Source: Terriglobus roseus (lineage in GTDB: Bacteria; Acidobacteriota; Terriglobia; Terriglobales; Acidobacteriaceae). Taken from it: a stretch of 64,000 nucleotides of DNA. Below the pieces are notes generated by a model. It was given only the letters and a program-made list of their open reading frames with translations. It ran no database searches and was not told the origin of the DNA. The stretch spans positions 496,001 to 560,000 of the forward strand of contig NZ_LT629690.1 in NCBI RefSeq assembly GCF_900102185.1, read 5' to 3'. Shown here one piece after another: positions 43,191-51,492 of the stretch. The position numbers were made by a program, and so were the translations under genes. Numbering within the stretch: position 1 is the stretch's first letter; the number at the start of each line of letters is the position of its first letter.

Positions 43191-44663
43191 TTGGATCGTC
43201 GTGAGTTTCTGTTGAAGTCTTCGCAGGCGATGGTGGCTTCGTCGCTTGTTGGTACACGAGGTGAAGCGCAGGGGAAGCAGCCCACAAAGAAGAGCAACAT
43301 CCTGTGGCTGGTGGCGGACCAGATGCGTGCGCAGGCGTTGGGGGTTAATGGCGATCCGAATGCTCATACTCCGAACATCGATCGCTTGAGTCGCAGCGGT
43401 ATTAATTTTCAGCAGGCGCGTTCCGGGTTTCCCTTGTGCTGCCCGTTTCGTGGCACGATGCTGACGAGTCGTTATCCGCACCATATGGTCCCGGGGCATG
43501 AGTATCCGTTGCCTGCCGGGCAGAAGACAGTCGCGAACCTGTTCAATCACGCTGGTTATCACACGGGGTATTTCGGTAAGTGGCATCTGGGTGGCTTTCA
43601 CGAATCGGAAGGCCGCGCCACCATGTATGTTGTTCCGCCGGAGCGGCGTGGTGGTTTTAAGACGTGGATAGGGTATGAGAACAACAACAGCCCTTGGGAT
43701 ACGTGGGTGCATGGTGGCGAAGGCAAGGACGCGTTTCAGTATCGGTTGCCGGGGTATGAGTCTGACTCGTTGACGGACCTTCTCATCAAGTACATTCGTG
43801 AGCGCGTTGCGGAACAGAAAGCAGGGAAAGGACAGCCGTTTTTTGGTGTGCTGTCTGTGGAGCCTTCGCATAACCCGTACATTGCGCCGCCGCAGTTTAT
43901 GTCGCGGTACAACGCGGAGCAGATCAAGCTGCGACCGAATGTTCCTGCGGATGAGACGATGCCCGGCAAGGGGCCGCGTGTGTTGGGTGGGCGCGAGACG
44001 ATTGGTGAGAAGTCACGTCAGGACCTGGCTGGATATTATGCGCAGATTGAGAACTGGGACTGGAACATTGGTCGCATCATTGAGACGCTGACTTCGCTGA
44101 ACCTGCTGGACGATACTCACATCATGATCTTTGCGGATCATGGCGATACGCATGGATCGCATGGGCAGTTTCTGAAGACGAATCCTTATGAAGAGTCGGT
44201 TCGCATCCCGATGATCGTCAGTGGCAGCGAAGGTTTTTATGATGGCCATGAGACGGGCAAACCAAATGTGTTGTTCAGTGCGATTGATATTGCGCCGACG
44301 ACGCTTGGCCTGTGCAATGTTGGCATTCCGGATTGGATGGAGGGCAATGATCTTTCGGGGCATCGTTTGCAGTCGCGCCCAAGGCCAAAGAATCCGGATT
44401 CAATGTATTTGCAGAACGTGATTCCGACGGGACATCCTGATAGCGTCAACACGCCTTATCGCGGAATTGTGACGACGGATGGATGGAAGTATGTGTGTTT
44501 GCCGCGGCAGTCGTGGATGATGTTCAACCTGATCGATGATCCGTATGAGCAGGTGAATGTGGCGTTCAACGACGGTTATAAGGCGGATCGGAAGCGGTTG
44601 CTGGCGCGGTTGAAGCAGTGGGTTACCGATACGGGCGATACGTTCGAGCTGCCGGAGAGTTAG
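43191..44663 (+). CDS. Secreted sulfatase (formylglycine-dependent, Tat-exported)
   Basis: 490 residues from a TTG start with AGGAG eight bases upstream. The N-terminus MDRREFLLKSSQAMVASSLV carries a twin-arginine signal. The metal site opens with ILWLVADQMR. The formylglycine motif C83-C84-P85-F86-R87 fits C-x-P-x-R, with Phe at the variable position where Ser is most common. Downstream GYHTGYFGKWHLGG, FADHGDTHGSHGQF and PYEESVRIPMIV are typical of the S1 family. It should hydrolyse sulfate esters in the periplasm. The Cys is expected to be modified by a formylglycine-generating enzyme elsewhere. Confidence 0.93.
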   Translation: MDRREFLLKSSQAMVASSLVGTRGEAQGKQPTKKSNILWLVADQMRAQALGVNGDPNAHTPNIDRLSRSGINFQQARSGFPLCCPFRGTMLTSRYPHHMVPGHEYPLPAGQKTVANLFNHAGYHTGYFGKWHLGGFHESEGRATMYVVPPERRGGFKTWIGYENNNSPWDTWVHGGEGKDAFQYRLPGYESDSLTDLLIKYIRERVAEQKAGKGQPFFGVLSVEPSHNPYIAPPQFMSRYNAEQIKLRPNVPADETMPGKGPRVLGGRETIGEKSRQDLAGYYAQIENWDWNIGRIIETLTSLNLLDDTHIMIFADHGDTHGSHGQFLKTNPYEESVRIPMIVSGSEGFYDGHETGKPNVLFSAIDIAPTTLGLCNVGIPDWMEGNDLSGHRLQSRPRPKNPDSMYLQNVIPTGHPDSVNTPYRGIVTTDGWKYVCLPRQSWMMFNLIDDPYEQVNVAFNDGYKADRKRLLARLKQWVTDTGDTFELPES

Positions 44664-44683
44664 TTCGTTTTCCTAATCAAATA

Positions 44684-44718
44684 CAGAAGGCCAGCCTTTG
44701 CGGCTGGCCTTCTGCATT
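44684..44718. terminator. Intrinsic terminator between sulfatase and TIM-barrel isomerase genes
   Basis: CAGAAGGCCAGCC (44684-44696) and GGCTGGCCTTCTG (44702-44714) form a 13-bp stem with a 5-base loop, serving two convergent genes. It shares its GGCCAGCC/GGCTGGCC core with the hairpins at 38953 and 40901. Confidence 0.88.
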
Positions 44719-44733
44719 GTGTTGGTCTTCTGA

Positions 44734-45699
44734 TTAGGAGAGGGACTTGAGGTACTTGTAGTCGGCTTCTGCGGCCTGCATTGCGGGCATGCGGCTGTAG
44801 GGGCCTTCCTGTTCGACGAAGATGTGCTCGATGCCCTTGCCCTTAACGCTGGCGAAGATTTCCTTGTAGTTGACGACGCCTGTGCCGATCTCCGCGCCCT
44901 TGGGTGCGTTGGGGCCGGTTGCGGCGCCGGGTTCGATGGCAAGGAAGTCCTTGATGTGCAGCATGCGAATGCGGCCCGGATAGCGGTTGATGTACTCAGA
45001 TGGCTTGTGGCCCGCGACGGTGATCCATCCGCAGTCAATCTCGAAGAAGACCGTGTTCTTATCGGTGTTCGAGATCAGATAGTCGTAGCCGGGCTTGCCG
45101 TTGTCGTCTGCGAATTCCATGGTGTGGTTGTGTGCGGCGAAGCGCAGACCACTGGCCTTGGCAGCGGCGCCTACCTTGTTCATGGCTTCGGCGAGTGCCT
45201 TGAATTCATCCGGCGTCATGGGAGCGAGCATGCCACGCATGGTCTTGGCCATGGCGGCGCGGCGCTCGTCCTGCGACATGCTGCTCATGTCGGGCATGGA
45301 TGCGGATGCGAGGATCTGCTTTGGCACCGAAGACGTGGCGTACGTGCAGCCGAGCGTGTGCGCGTCGTCGAATGCCTTGTTCAGGTTGTTCATGTCGAAC
45401 TGCAGATGCGCGCTGGGACACTTGATGCCGTTGTCATCGAAGATTTTGCGGAGGGCTGCGGCGGTCTTTGCGGAGCCGAAGCCTGCGGTTTCGACTTCCT
45501 TGTAGCCGATGGCGGCAAGCTGCTTGATAGTGGCTTCCGCGTCCTTGCCGAGGTCGGCGTTCACCACGTAAAGCTGGATGCCGATGGGCAGGCCGAGCGG
45601 TGTGGCCGAAGCAAAGCGGGGCATGGCGGCGGCCATGGCGGTGACGGCGGCGAGGCTGCCCGCGCGTCCGAGGAAGACTCTGCGTGTGATGTTGCTCAT
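44734..45699 (-). CDS. Sugar phosphate isomerase/epimerase-like TIM-barrel protein, Tat-exported
   Basis: 321 residues from ATG 45699 (GGAG about 10 bases upstream). The N-terminus MSNITRRVFLGRAGSLAAVT is a twin-arginine signal followed by a hydrophobic core. The AP-endonuclease-family-2 barrel shows GIQLYVVNADLGKD, KEVETAGFGSA, RFAAHNHTMEF, FFEIDCGWI and MLHIKDF; Glu, His and Asp residues in these are the usual metal ligands. Such proteins are exported isomerases or hydrolases of unknown sugar substrate in soil bacteria. It follows the copper-site lipoprotein gene by 85 bases, separated by a hairpin. Confidence 0.85.
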   Translation of the reverse strand: MSNITRRVFLGRAGSLAAVTAMAAAMPRFASATPLGLPIGIQLYVVNADLGKDAEATIKQLAAIGYKEVETAGFGSAKTAAALRKIFDDNGIKCPSAHLQFDMNNLNKAFDDAHTLGCTYATSSVPKQILASASMPDMSSMSQDERRAAMAKTMRGMLAPMTPDEFKALAEAMNKVGAAAKASGLRFAAHNHTMEFADDNGKPGYDYLISNTDKNTVFFEIDCGWITVAGHKPSEYINRYPGRIRMLHIKDFLAIEPGAATGPNAPKGAEIGTGVVNYKEIFASVKGKGIEHIFVEQEGPYSRMPAMQAAEADYKYLKSLS

Positions 45700-45735
45700 G
45701 GCTTTTGAACTCCAGCGGTTATTGATAATGCGTTG

Positions 45736-45765
45736 ACCCCGCCAACTGTAGACGCTTGGCGGGGT
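45736..45765. terminator. Hairpin between copper-site lipoprotein and isomerase genes
   Basis: ACCCCGCCAA (45736-45745) and TTGGCGGGGT (45756-45765) are perfect 10-base inverted repeats around a 10-base loop. There is no T-run, so it may be a weak terminator, attenuator or mRNA-stability element. Confidence 0.45.
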
Positions 45766-45784
45766 GTGGGGCAAGAGCGAGGCG

Positions 45785-46561
45785 CTACTTTGCGTGAAAA
45801 GTGAGGTTCGCTTCCGCCTTGCCGCTGGGCGCGATGGTGACCGAAGTCTCTATGGGATCCATGTTTTCGTGCCATGCGGTGACGGTATAGGTGCCCGGCG
45901 GCAGGTTCGGGAGTTTGAAGGTGCCGTCGTCGCCGGTGACTGCGAAGTATGGGTGATCGACCACGCCGATGAAGGCGTGCATCCAGTCGTGGATGTTGCA
46001 CTTCACGGGGATCATGACTTCCGCCTTTGTGAATTTACGGTGCATGGGCGGGTCGCCGGGGCCCTGCGAGTGATTCCACTCGCGGTTGTCGTGCGGCATG
46101 GGATGGATGTTGTGCGTGACGGGATCGGAGTTGATGATGTCCAGCGTCTGGCCGGTTTGCAGACCGAGCACACGGGGTTTGAACCAGCAACCGGATTGGT
46201 CGATCTTGATGGAATCAGTGGGCGTGGCGAAGGCTTTGCCTTCGAGGCCCTTGGAGATGTAGACGAAGGCGTTGGCGAGGTCACCGCTCTTGTCGACGAG
46301 CAGCGATTCGTCCAATACCTTGCCGCCCTTGTGGGCCTTGGCGCAGGCTGGGTCGCTGCTCATGTCGATGACTTTGGGCTTGGCTTTGGGGCCTTCGTAC
46401 TTGATGGTGCCGGTGACGGTGCCTGCCGTGGCGGTGTCCACTTTGAAATATGTGGGTTCGGCTGGTTTTGTTGCGGCAGAAGTATCGGCGGTACTTTGCG
46501 ATTGTTTACAGCCGGTGACGGCGAGCAGGAGGAGCGCGGCGGTGCAGAGCTTGCGGTTCAT
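45785..46561 (-). CDS. Lipoprotein with blue-copper-like (cupredoxin) and carboxypeptidase regulatory-like features
   Basis: 258 residues. A lipoprotein signal ends at VTGC (Cys18). Residues around DIINSDPVTHNIHPMPHDN and KCNIHDWMHAFIGVV look like a type 1 copper site: His after THNIH, Cys in KCNIH, then His and Met (WMH). A small Ig-like tail, DDGTFKLPNLPPGTYTVTAW, matches carboxypeptidase regulatory domains. It is anchored in the periplasm or outer membrane and probably carries electrons. It lies 37 bases after the MauG-like peroxidase gene and is probably its partner. Confidence 0.8.
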   Translation of the reverse strand: MNRKLCTAALLLLAVTGCKQSQSTADTSAATKPAEPTYFKVDTATAGTVTGTIKYEGPKAKPKVIDMSSDPACAKAHKGGKVLDESLLVDKSGDLANAFVYISKGLEGKAFATPTDSIKIDQSGCWFKPRVLGLQTGQTLDIINSDPVTHNIHPMPHDNREWNHSQGPGDPPMHRKFTKAEVMIPVKCNIHDWMHAFIGVVDHPYFAVTGDDGTFKLPNLPPGTYTVTAWHENMDPIETSVTIAPSGKAEANLTFHAK

Positions 46562-46598
46562 TGCGTTTAGTCCCTCGTTGGTTCAGACGCTTTTCGTT

Positions 46599-47672
46599 TT
46601 ACTTGCTGTTGGATGGTGGGCCAAGGTTTGGTGTCACGTCGCCGGTTAGGGCGTTGAGAAATTCGAGGAGGTCGGTGCGGTCCTGGCCGGTCATGTGAAT
46701 CTTCTTCATCTCAGGGTCGAGGTATTGATTGCTGTTGCCCTGGCCGGCGTAGAAATCGATGACTTCTTTCAGCGTCTTCAAGCGGCCGTTGTGCATGTAG
46801 GGTGCGGTCTTTGCGACGTTGCGTAGCGTGGGCGTTTTGAATGCGCCTTTGTCGGTGGCGACTTTGGTCTCGTGAAAGCGGCCAATGTCGCTGAAGTCGC
46901 CGTCGTCGTTTACACCTTCGCCGATGTTGTGGAACTTGCCGTCGGTGAAGAGTGCTCCCTGGGGTGCGATGGTGTGGCACGAGGCGCAGTTGCCGCCGTT
47001 GGGATTGAGGAAGACGCCGTAGCCGCGGAGTTGTGCGGGTGTGAGCGCGTTCTTGTTGCCGCCGAACTGGTATTGGTCGAAGGGCGAGTTGCCGGTAAGG
47101 GCGGTGCGTTCAAACGAAGCCAATGCTGCTTCGACGCGTGCGATGTTTACGTCTTCCGTGCCGAAGGCTTTCTTGAAGAGAGCGCGGTATTCGGGGTCGT
47201 CGCCGAGTTTGCTGACATCGGCGGCGTGGGGCTGGCTCATCTCGACAGGGTTTGCGATGGGGAAGGCGGCTTGCTCTTCCAGCGTGATGGCGCGGCCATC
47301 CCAGAATTGAAACGGCAGGTAGGCTGCGTTGAGGATGGTGGGCGCGTTGCGTGTGCCGAGTGCGCCGCGTACGCCGGTGCTGACGTTCTTGCCGTCGGTA
47401 AAGTAGTCGCGCGGATCATGGCAACTGGCGCAGGAGAGTGTGTTATCGACGCTGACGCGCTTGTCGTAGAAGAGGCGGCGGCCAAGGGCGATGGTGTCGG
47501 CGGTGGGCGGATTGTCTTTTGGAATGGGAACAGGCGGCAGGCCGAGCAGCGGCTGGATGTGGACCTCTGCGCCGATGGGGCGCGCGCTGACCTCTTTCTT
47601 CTTGCAACCTGTGGAGAGAAGCAGCAGGGCAAGGCAGAGGAGGACGCGATGGTGCTGTTGGCGCTTCATCAT
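46599..47672 (-). CDS. MauG/diheme cytochrome c peroxidase-like lipoprotein
   Basis: 357 residues from the first of two adjacent ATG codons (47672). The lipobox is LLLLSTGC. Two haem c motifs are SCASCH (with the surrounding ALGRRLFYDKRVSVDNTLSC) and NCASCH; each half has the bacterial peroxidase signature, and GAFKTPTLRNVAKTAPYMHNG is the family's C-terminal motif with the axial Met region. It reduces hydrogen peroxide or oxidises a protein partner in the periplasm. It begins 4 bases after the cupin gene stop, so it is translated from the same mRNA. Confidence 0.92.
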   Translation of the reverse strand: MMKRQQHHRVLLCLALLLLSTGCKKKEVSARPIGAEVHIQPLLGLPPVPIPKDNPPTADTIALGRRLFYDKRVSVDNTLSCASCHDPRDYFTDGKNVSTGVRGALGTRNAPTILNAAYLPFQFWDGRAITLEEQAAFPIANPVEMSQPHAADVSKLGDDPEYRALFKKAFGTEDVNIARVEAALASFERTALTGNSPFDQYQFGGNKNALTPAQLRGYGVFLNPNGGNCASCHTIAPQGALFTDGKFHNIGEGVNDDGDFSDIGRFHETKVATDKGAFKTPTLRNVAKTAPYMHNGRLKTLKEVIDFYAGQGNSNQYLDPEMKKIHMTGQDRTDLLEFLNALTGDVTPNLGPPSNSK

Positions 47673-47676
47673 TCTG

Positions 47677-48090
47677 TTAGACGCTTTGCGCCTCAACGCC
47701 CTTTGCCAGCCATTTTGAGAAGTAAAACGTCATGGGCGTGCTGCCGGTGTTGGTGATGCCGTGGAGCGTGTTGGCGGCGCAGTACATGATGGCCCCGGGA
47801 CCGACTTGTGTCGTAACACCATCGACTTCGATGATGCCGGTGCCGGTAGCGACGATCATGGTTTCTTCTTCGGGATGACGGTGTGGCGGATGCGGTGTGG
47901 CTCCCGGGTCGAGTACGCACATGCCGGTGCAGAGCGTGCTGAGGTGGCCGGTGGGGCCGTTGTAATGCACGTATGCCGCGGTGCCGGGCGCTGCGCCCAC
48001 GGCGGGAAGGTTTTCGTAGGCGATGACACCGTCGGCGAGAAGGGGCGCGTCGGTTATGGTGTCAATGTGCGTGATGGCGGCTTCGCTCAT
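47677..48090 (-). CDS. Cupin-domain protein upstream of the MauG-like gene
   Basis: 137 residues, no signal peptide. Motif 1 PPHRHPEEETMIVATGTGII and motif 2 PGAIMYCAANTLHGITNTG give the cupin metal site (three His and Glu). It is the first gene of the cupin-MauG-copper lipoprotein unit on the minus strand, divergent from the ArsB-like permease gene. The substrate is not known; small cupins of this kind can be dioxygenases, isomerases or metal-dependent scavengers. Its link to periplasmic redox proteins is by genetic context only. Confidence 0.85.
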   Translation of the reverse strand: MSEAAITHIDTITDAPLLADGVIAYENLPAVGAAPGTAAYVHYNGPTGHLSTLCTGMCVLDPGATPHPPHRHPEEETMIVATGTGIIEVDGVTTQVGPGAIMYCAANTLHGITNTGSTPMTFYFSKWLAKGVEAQSV

Positions 48091-48165
48091 GATTTGCTCC
48101 GGGTGGCCAGTATAGCTGTGCGATTTCGCAACCGTGGAGAGATGAAATACGTCAGAGTGTGACAG

Positions 48166-49431
48166 ATGCCGGTTGAGTTATCCCATGTGCTGTTGATTGC
48201 GATTGTTGCGGCGAGCATTTTGCTGATGCTGGTGCGGCCTAAGAACCTGCCGGAGGTTTGGTGGGTGGGGCCCGGTGCGCTGCTGCTGGTGGTGCTGCGG
48301 CTGGTGCCGCTGAGGACAGCGGGCAAAGCTGTTGCGGAAGGCAGCGATGTGTATCTGTTTCTGATCGGCATGATGCTGCTGAGCGAGCTGGCGAAAGAGA
48401 ATGGCGTGTTTGAGTGGCTTTCGACGCATGCTGTGCTGGGCGCGCATGGGAAGCGGTCGCGTTTGTTTGCGTTGATGTATGCGGTGGGAACGGTTGTCAC
48501 CATCTGCATGAGTAACGATGCGACTGCCGTGGTGCTGACGCCCGCGGTGTTGGCCGCGGTGAAGAAGGCGAAGGTGCCGCCACTGCCTTATCTGTTTGCA
48601 TGCGCCATGATTGCGAATGCGGCTTCGTTTGTGTTGCCGATTTCGAATCCTGCGAACCTGGTGGTGTTTGGCGCGCACATGCCGCCATTGGGACAGTGGC
48701 TGGCTTCGTTTGGTTTGCCTTCGGTGTTGTCGATTGCGGCGACTTACTTTGTGCTGCGTTGGTACTTTCGCGAGGAGTTGCGCGATGGCATTGAGTGCGA
48801 GCCGGAAGCGACGTCGTTGGAGTGGAATGCGAAGGTGGTGCTGGCTGGGTTGCTGCTGGTGATTGTGGTGTTGCTGGTGGCTTCGGGATTGGGATGGCAG
48901 CTTGGTTTGCCGACGTGTGCTGCGGCATGTGTTGTGGTGATCGCGGTGTCGGTGATTGCGAAGAAGAGTCCGCTGCCGATGCTGAAGGAGATTAGTTGGA
49001 CGACGCTGCTGCTGGTGGCTGCGTTGTTTGTGATGGTGCGCGCGGTGGAAGCGATTGGGGCGCTGGGCTATGCGGTTGCAGCGATGCGATGGGCTATGCA
49101 CCTGCCCGTGGTTGCAGGCGCATTTGTGGTGAGTTTTGTTGTGGGTGTTGGAAATAACATCGTTAACAATTTGCCGCTGGGTTTGATTGCGGGAGCCACT
49201 GTGCAGACGGCGCAGGTGCAGGGTGTGCTATCGCACGCGGTGTTGATTGGTGTGGACCTGGGGCCGAATCTTTCTGTGACGGGATCGCTGGCTACGATCC
49301 TGTGGTTGCTGGCGATTCGCAAGGAAGACATGCATGTCAGCGCATGGGATTTTTTGAAGGCTGGTGCGATTGCCATGCCGGTGGCGATGGTGGCTGCGAT
49401 ATGCGGAGTGCTGTTGATGCACTGGATATAA
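48166..49431 (+). CDS. ArsB/NhaD superfamily ion permease
   Basis: 421 residues with about eleven hydrophobic helices. Characteristic re-entrant-type motifs are present in both halves: SNDATAVVLTPAVLAAVKKA near residue 117, with SNPANLVVFG, and the later VGVGNNIVNNLPLGLIAGAT. They match the arsenite exporter ArsB and the wider ion-transporter superfamily; arsenite, sodium or anion transport are all possible, since no arsC or arsR is adjacent. Start at ATG 48166, inner-membrane location. Divergent from the cupin gene. Confidence 0.85.
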   Translation: MPVELSHVLLIAIVAASILLMLVRPKNLPEVWWVGPGALLLVVLRLVPLRTAGKAVAEGSDVYLFLIGMMLLSELAKENGVFEWLSTHAVLGAHGKRSRLFALMYAVGTVVTICMSNDATAVVLTPAVLAAVKKAKVPPLPYLFACAMIANAASFVLPISNPANLVVFGAHMPPLGQWLASFGLPSVLSIAATYFVLRWYFREELRDGIECEPEATSLEWNAKVVLAGLLLVIVVLLVASGLGWQLGLPTCAAACVVVIAVSVIAKKSPLPMLKEISWTTLLLVAALFVMVRAVEAIGALGYAVAAMRWAMHLPVVAGAFVVSFVVGVGNNIVNNLPLGLIAGATVQTAQVQGVLSHAVLIGVDLGPNLSVTGSLATILWLLAIRKEDMHVSAWDFLKAGAIAMPVAMVAAICGVLLMHWI

Positions 49432-49470
49432 AAGAAAGAGCGCGGCGAGTGCCGCGTTCTTTCTTTGTGA
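49432..49470 (+). terminator. Intrinsic terminator after the ArsB-like permease gene
   Basis: AAGAAAGA-GCGCGGC (about 49432-49446) pairs with GCCGCGT-TCTTTCTT (about 49451-49466) around loop GAGT, with one G-T pair, then TGTG. It also faces pckG, so it may act for both convergent genes. Confidence 0.82.
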
Positions 49471-49474
49471 ATCA

Positions 49475-51313
49475 CTATAGCCTGCAGATGAGGAGCTCGC
49501 GCTCGTAGATCATCTCTGGTGGCAGATGATCGTGGAGTAGAAGGAAGACTTCCTCGTGGCCCATGACTTCGCGTTTCCATGTGGCGCGGTCGACCGTCTC
49601 CAAATCGTTGAATTTGTCTTCGGGGAAGTCGAGGCCGTTCCAGTTGATGTCGTGATACTTGGGAATCCAGCCGATGGGTGTTTCCTGTCCGCGCACACGA
49701 CCTCGCACGCGATCGACGATCCACTTGAGCACGCGCATGTTTTCGCCGTAGCCGGGCCACAGGAATTTGCCGTTCTCATCTTTGCGGAACCAGTTCACAT
49801 GGAAGATGCGTGGTGTGCTGGTGAGTTCGCGCTGCATCTTGAGCCAATGACGGAAGTAGTCGCCCATGTGATAGCCGCAGAAGGGCAACATAGCCATGGG
49901 GTCGCGGCGGACAATTCCTACTGCGCCACCGGCTGCTGCAGTTTGTTCGCTGCCCATGGTTGCGCCGACGTAGACACCGCTGGACCAGTTGAATGCCTGG
50001 TAGACGAGAGGCATGGTGGTGGCGCGACGGCCGCCGAAGATGATGGCGTTGAGCGGTACGCCTTGCGGGTTTTCCCAATCGGGATCGATGGTGGGGCACT
50101 GTGAAGCAGGCGCGGTGAAGCGGCCGTTGGGATGTGCTGCGGGTGTCTTTGATGCCGGAGTCCACGGTTCGCCACGCCAGTCGAGCGCTTCAGCGGGCGG
50201 CTTGTCCGTCATGCCTTCCCACCAGATGTCGCCGTTGGGTACACCGTTCTTTGTCACGAGCGCAACATTGGTGAAGATGCTGTTCTTGCGCAACGTCGCC
50301 ATGGCGTTGTGATTGGTCTTGTCACTGGTGCCGGGGGCGACGCCGAAGAAACCTGTCTCAGGATTCATGGCGCGTAGCTGGCCAGTGGCGTCGGGCTTGA
50401 TCCATGCGATGTCGTCGCCTACTGTCCATACTTTCCAGCCTTCGAATCCTGCAGGGGGGATGAGCATGGCGAAGTTGGTTTTGCCGCAGGCAGAAGGAAA
50501 GGCTGCGGCGACGTAGGTCTTTTCCGTTTTGCCGTTTTCATCCGCGGGCGATTCCACGCCGACGATGAGCATGTGCTCTGCCATCCATCCTTCATCGCGA
50601 CCGATGGCCGAGGCGATACGGAGAGCGAAGCACTTCTTGCCCAGTAGAGCGTTGCCGCCGTAGCCAGAGCCGTAGCTCCAGATCTCGCGTGTTTCGGGAT
50701 AGTGGACGATGTACTTCGTGTCGTTCTGCGGCCAGGGGACATCTTGTTGGCCGGGTGCGAGTGGTGCGCCTACAGAGTGGACGCAGGGGACGACGCGCTT
50801 GTAGTCCTTGTCGATTTCCGCGTAGACGGGCAGGCCGATGCGGGCCATGATGCGCATGTTCACGACGGCATATGCGGAGTCCGTAAGTTGCACGCCGATC
50901 TGGCTCATCGGCGAGCCGACGGGGCCCATGCTGAAGGGCATGACGTACATGGTGCGGCCCTTCATGCTGCCTTTGAAGAGTGCCTTCAACTTGCGGCGCA
51001 TGACGAAGGGATCTTCCCAGTTGTTGGTGGGGCCAGCGGCGTCTTTTGAGAGCGAGCAAATGAAGGTGCGATCTTCCACGCGGGCCACGTCGTTCGGCGA
51101 GGAACGTGCGTAAAAGCATCCGGGCCACTTCACGGGATCGAGGCGCGTGAAGGTTCCGGCTTCGACGAGTTCGTTGCAGAGTTGTTCGTTCTCCGCATCG
51201 GAGCCGTCGAGCCAATGAATGCGGTCGGGCTGGCAGAGGTCCGCCGTTTTTTCCACCCACTTAATGAGGTGTCGATTTGTTGTTGGGGGAGTGTTGCTGG
51301 GAATTGATGCCAT
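49475..51313 (-). CDS. pckG: GTP-dependent phosphoenolpyruvate carboxykinase PckG
   Basis: 612 residues from ATG 51313, 7 bases after GGAGG, the standard length for the GTP enzyme. The N-terminus contains [20 protein letters not shown]. The nucleotide loop FPSACGKTN at 272-280 has catalytic Cys276, and [24 protein letters not shown] and [15 protein letters not shown] are diagnostic. It converts oxaloacetate to PEP in gluconeogenesis. A second possible start at 51361/51364 has an even stronger AAGGAGG and would add 16-17 residues. It is monocistronic. Confidence 0.96.
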   Translation of the reverse strand: MASIPSNTPPTTNRHLIKWVEKTADLCQPDRIHWLDGSDAENEQLCNELVEAGTFTRLDPVKWPGCFYARSSPNDVARVEDRTFICSLSKDAAGPTNNWEDPFVMRRKLKALFKGSMKGRTMYVMPFSMGPVGSPMSQIGVQLTDSAYAVVNMRIMARIGLPVYAEIDKDYKRVVPCVHSVGAPLAPGQQDVPWPQNDTKYIVHYPETREIWSYGSGYGGNALLGKKCFALRIASAIGRDEGWMAEHMLIVGVESPADENGKTEKTYVAAAFPSACGKTNFAMLIPPAGFEGWKVWTVGDDIAWIKPDATGQLRAMNPETGFFGVAPGTSDKTNHNAMATLRKNSIFTNVALVTKNGVPNGDIWWEGMTDKPPAEALDWRGEPWTPASKTPAAHPNGRFTAPASQCPTIDPDWENPQGVPLNAIIFGGRRATTMPLVYQAFNWSSGVYVGATMGSEQTAAAGGAVGIVRRDPMAMLPFCGYHMGDYFRHWLKMQRELTSTPRIFHVNWFRKDENGKFLWPGYGENMRVLKWIVDRVRGRVRGQETPIGWIPKYHDINWNGLDFPEDKFNDLETVDRATWKREVMGHEEVFLLLHDHLPPEMIYERELLICRL

Positions 51314-51492
51314 CCAAGGGCCTCCGGAGCGTCTGCGATAGACGTTTGACGCGCCGGTCATCATTGTCCTCCTTACGGGACGACAGGCAAAGTATGCGTG
51401 TGCGTTAATCGCACGCACGTGCGAAATCTGCTTCGGTTAGCGGGCGCGCAGAAGCTGAGGTTTTCGGTATCGAAACGGTTTCTTACGCAGCG

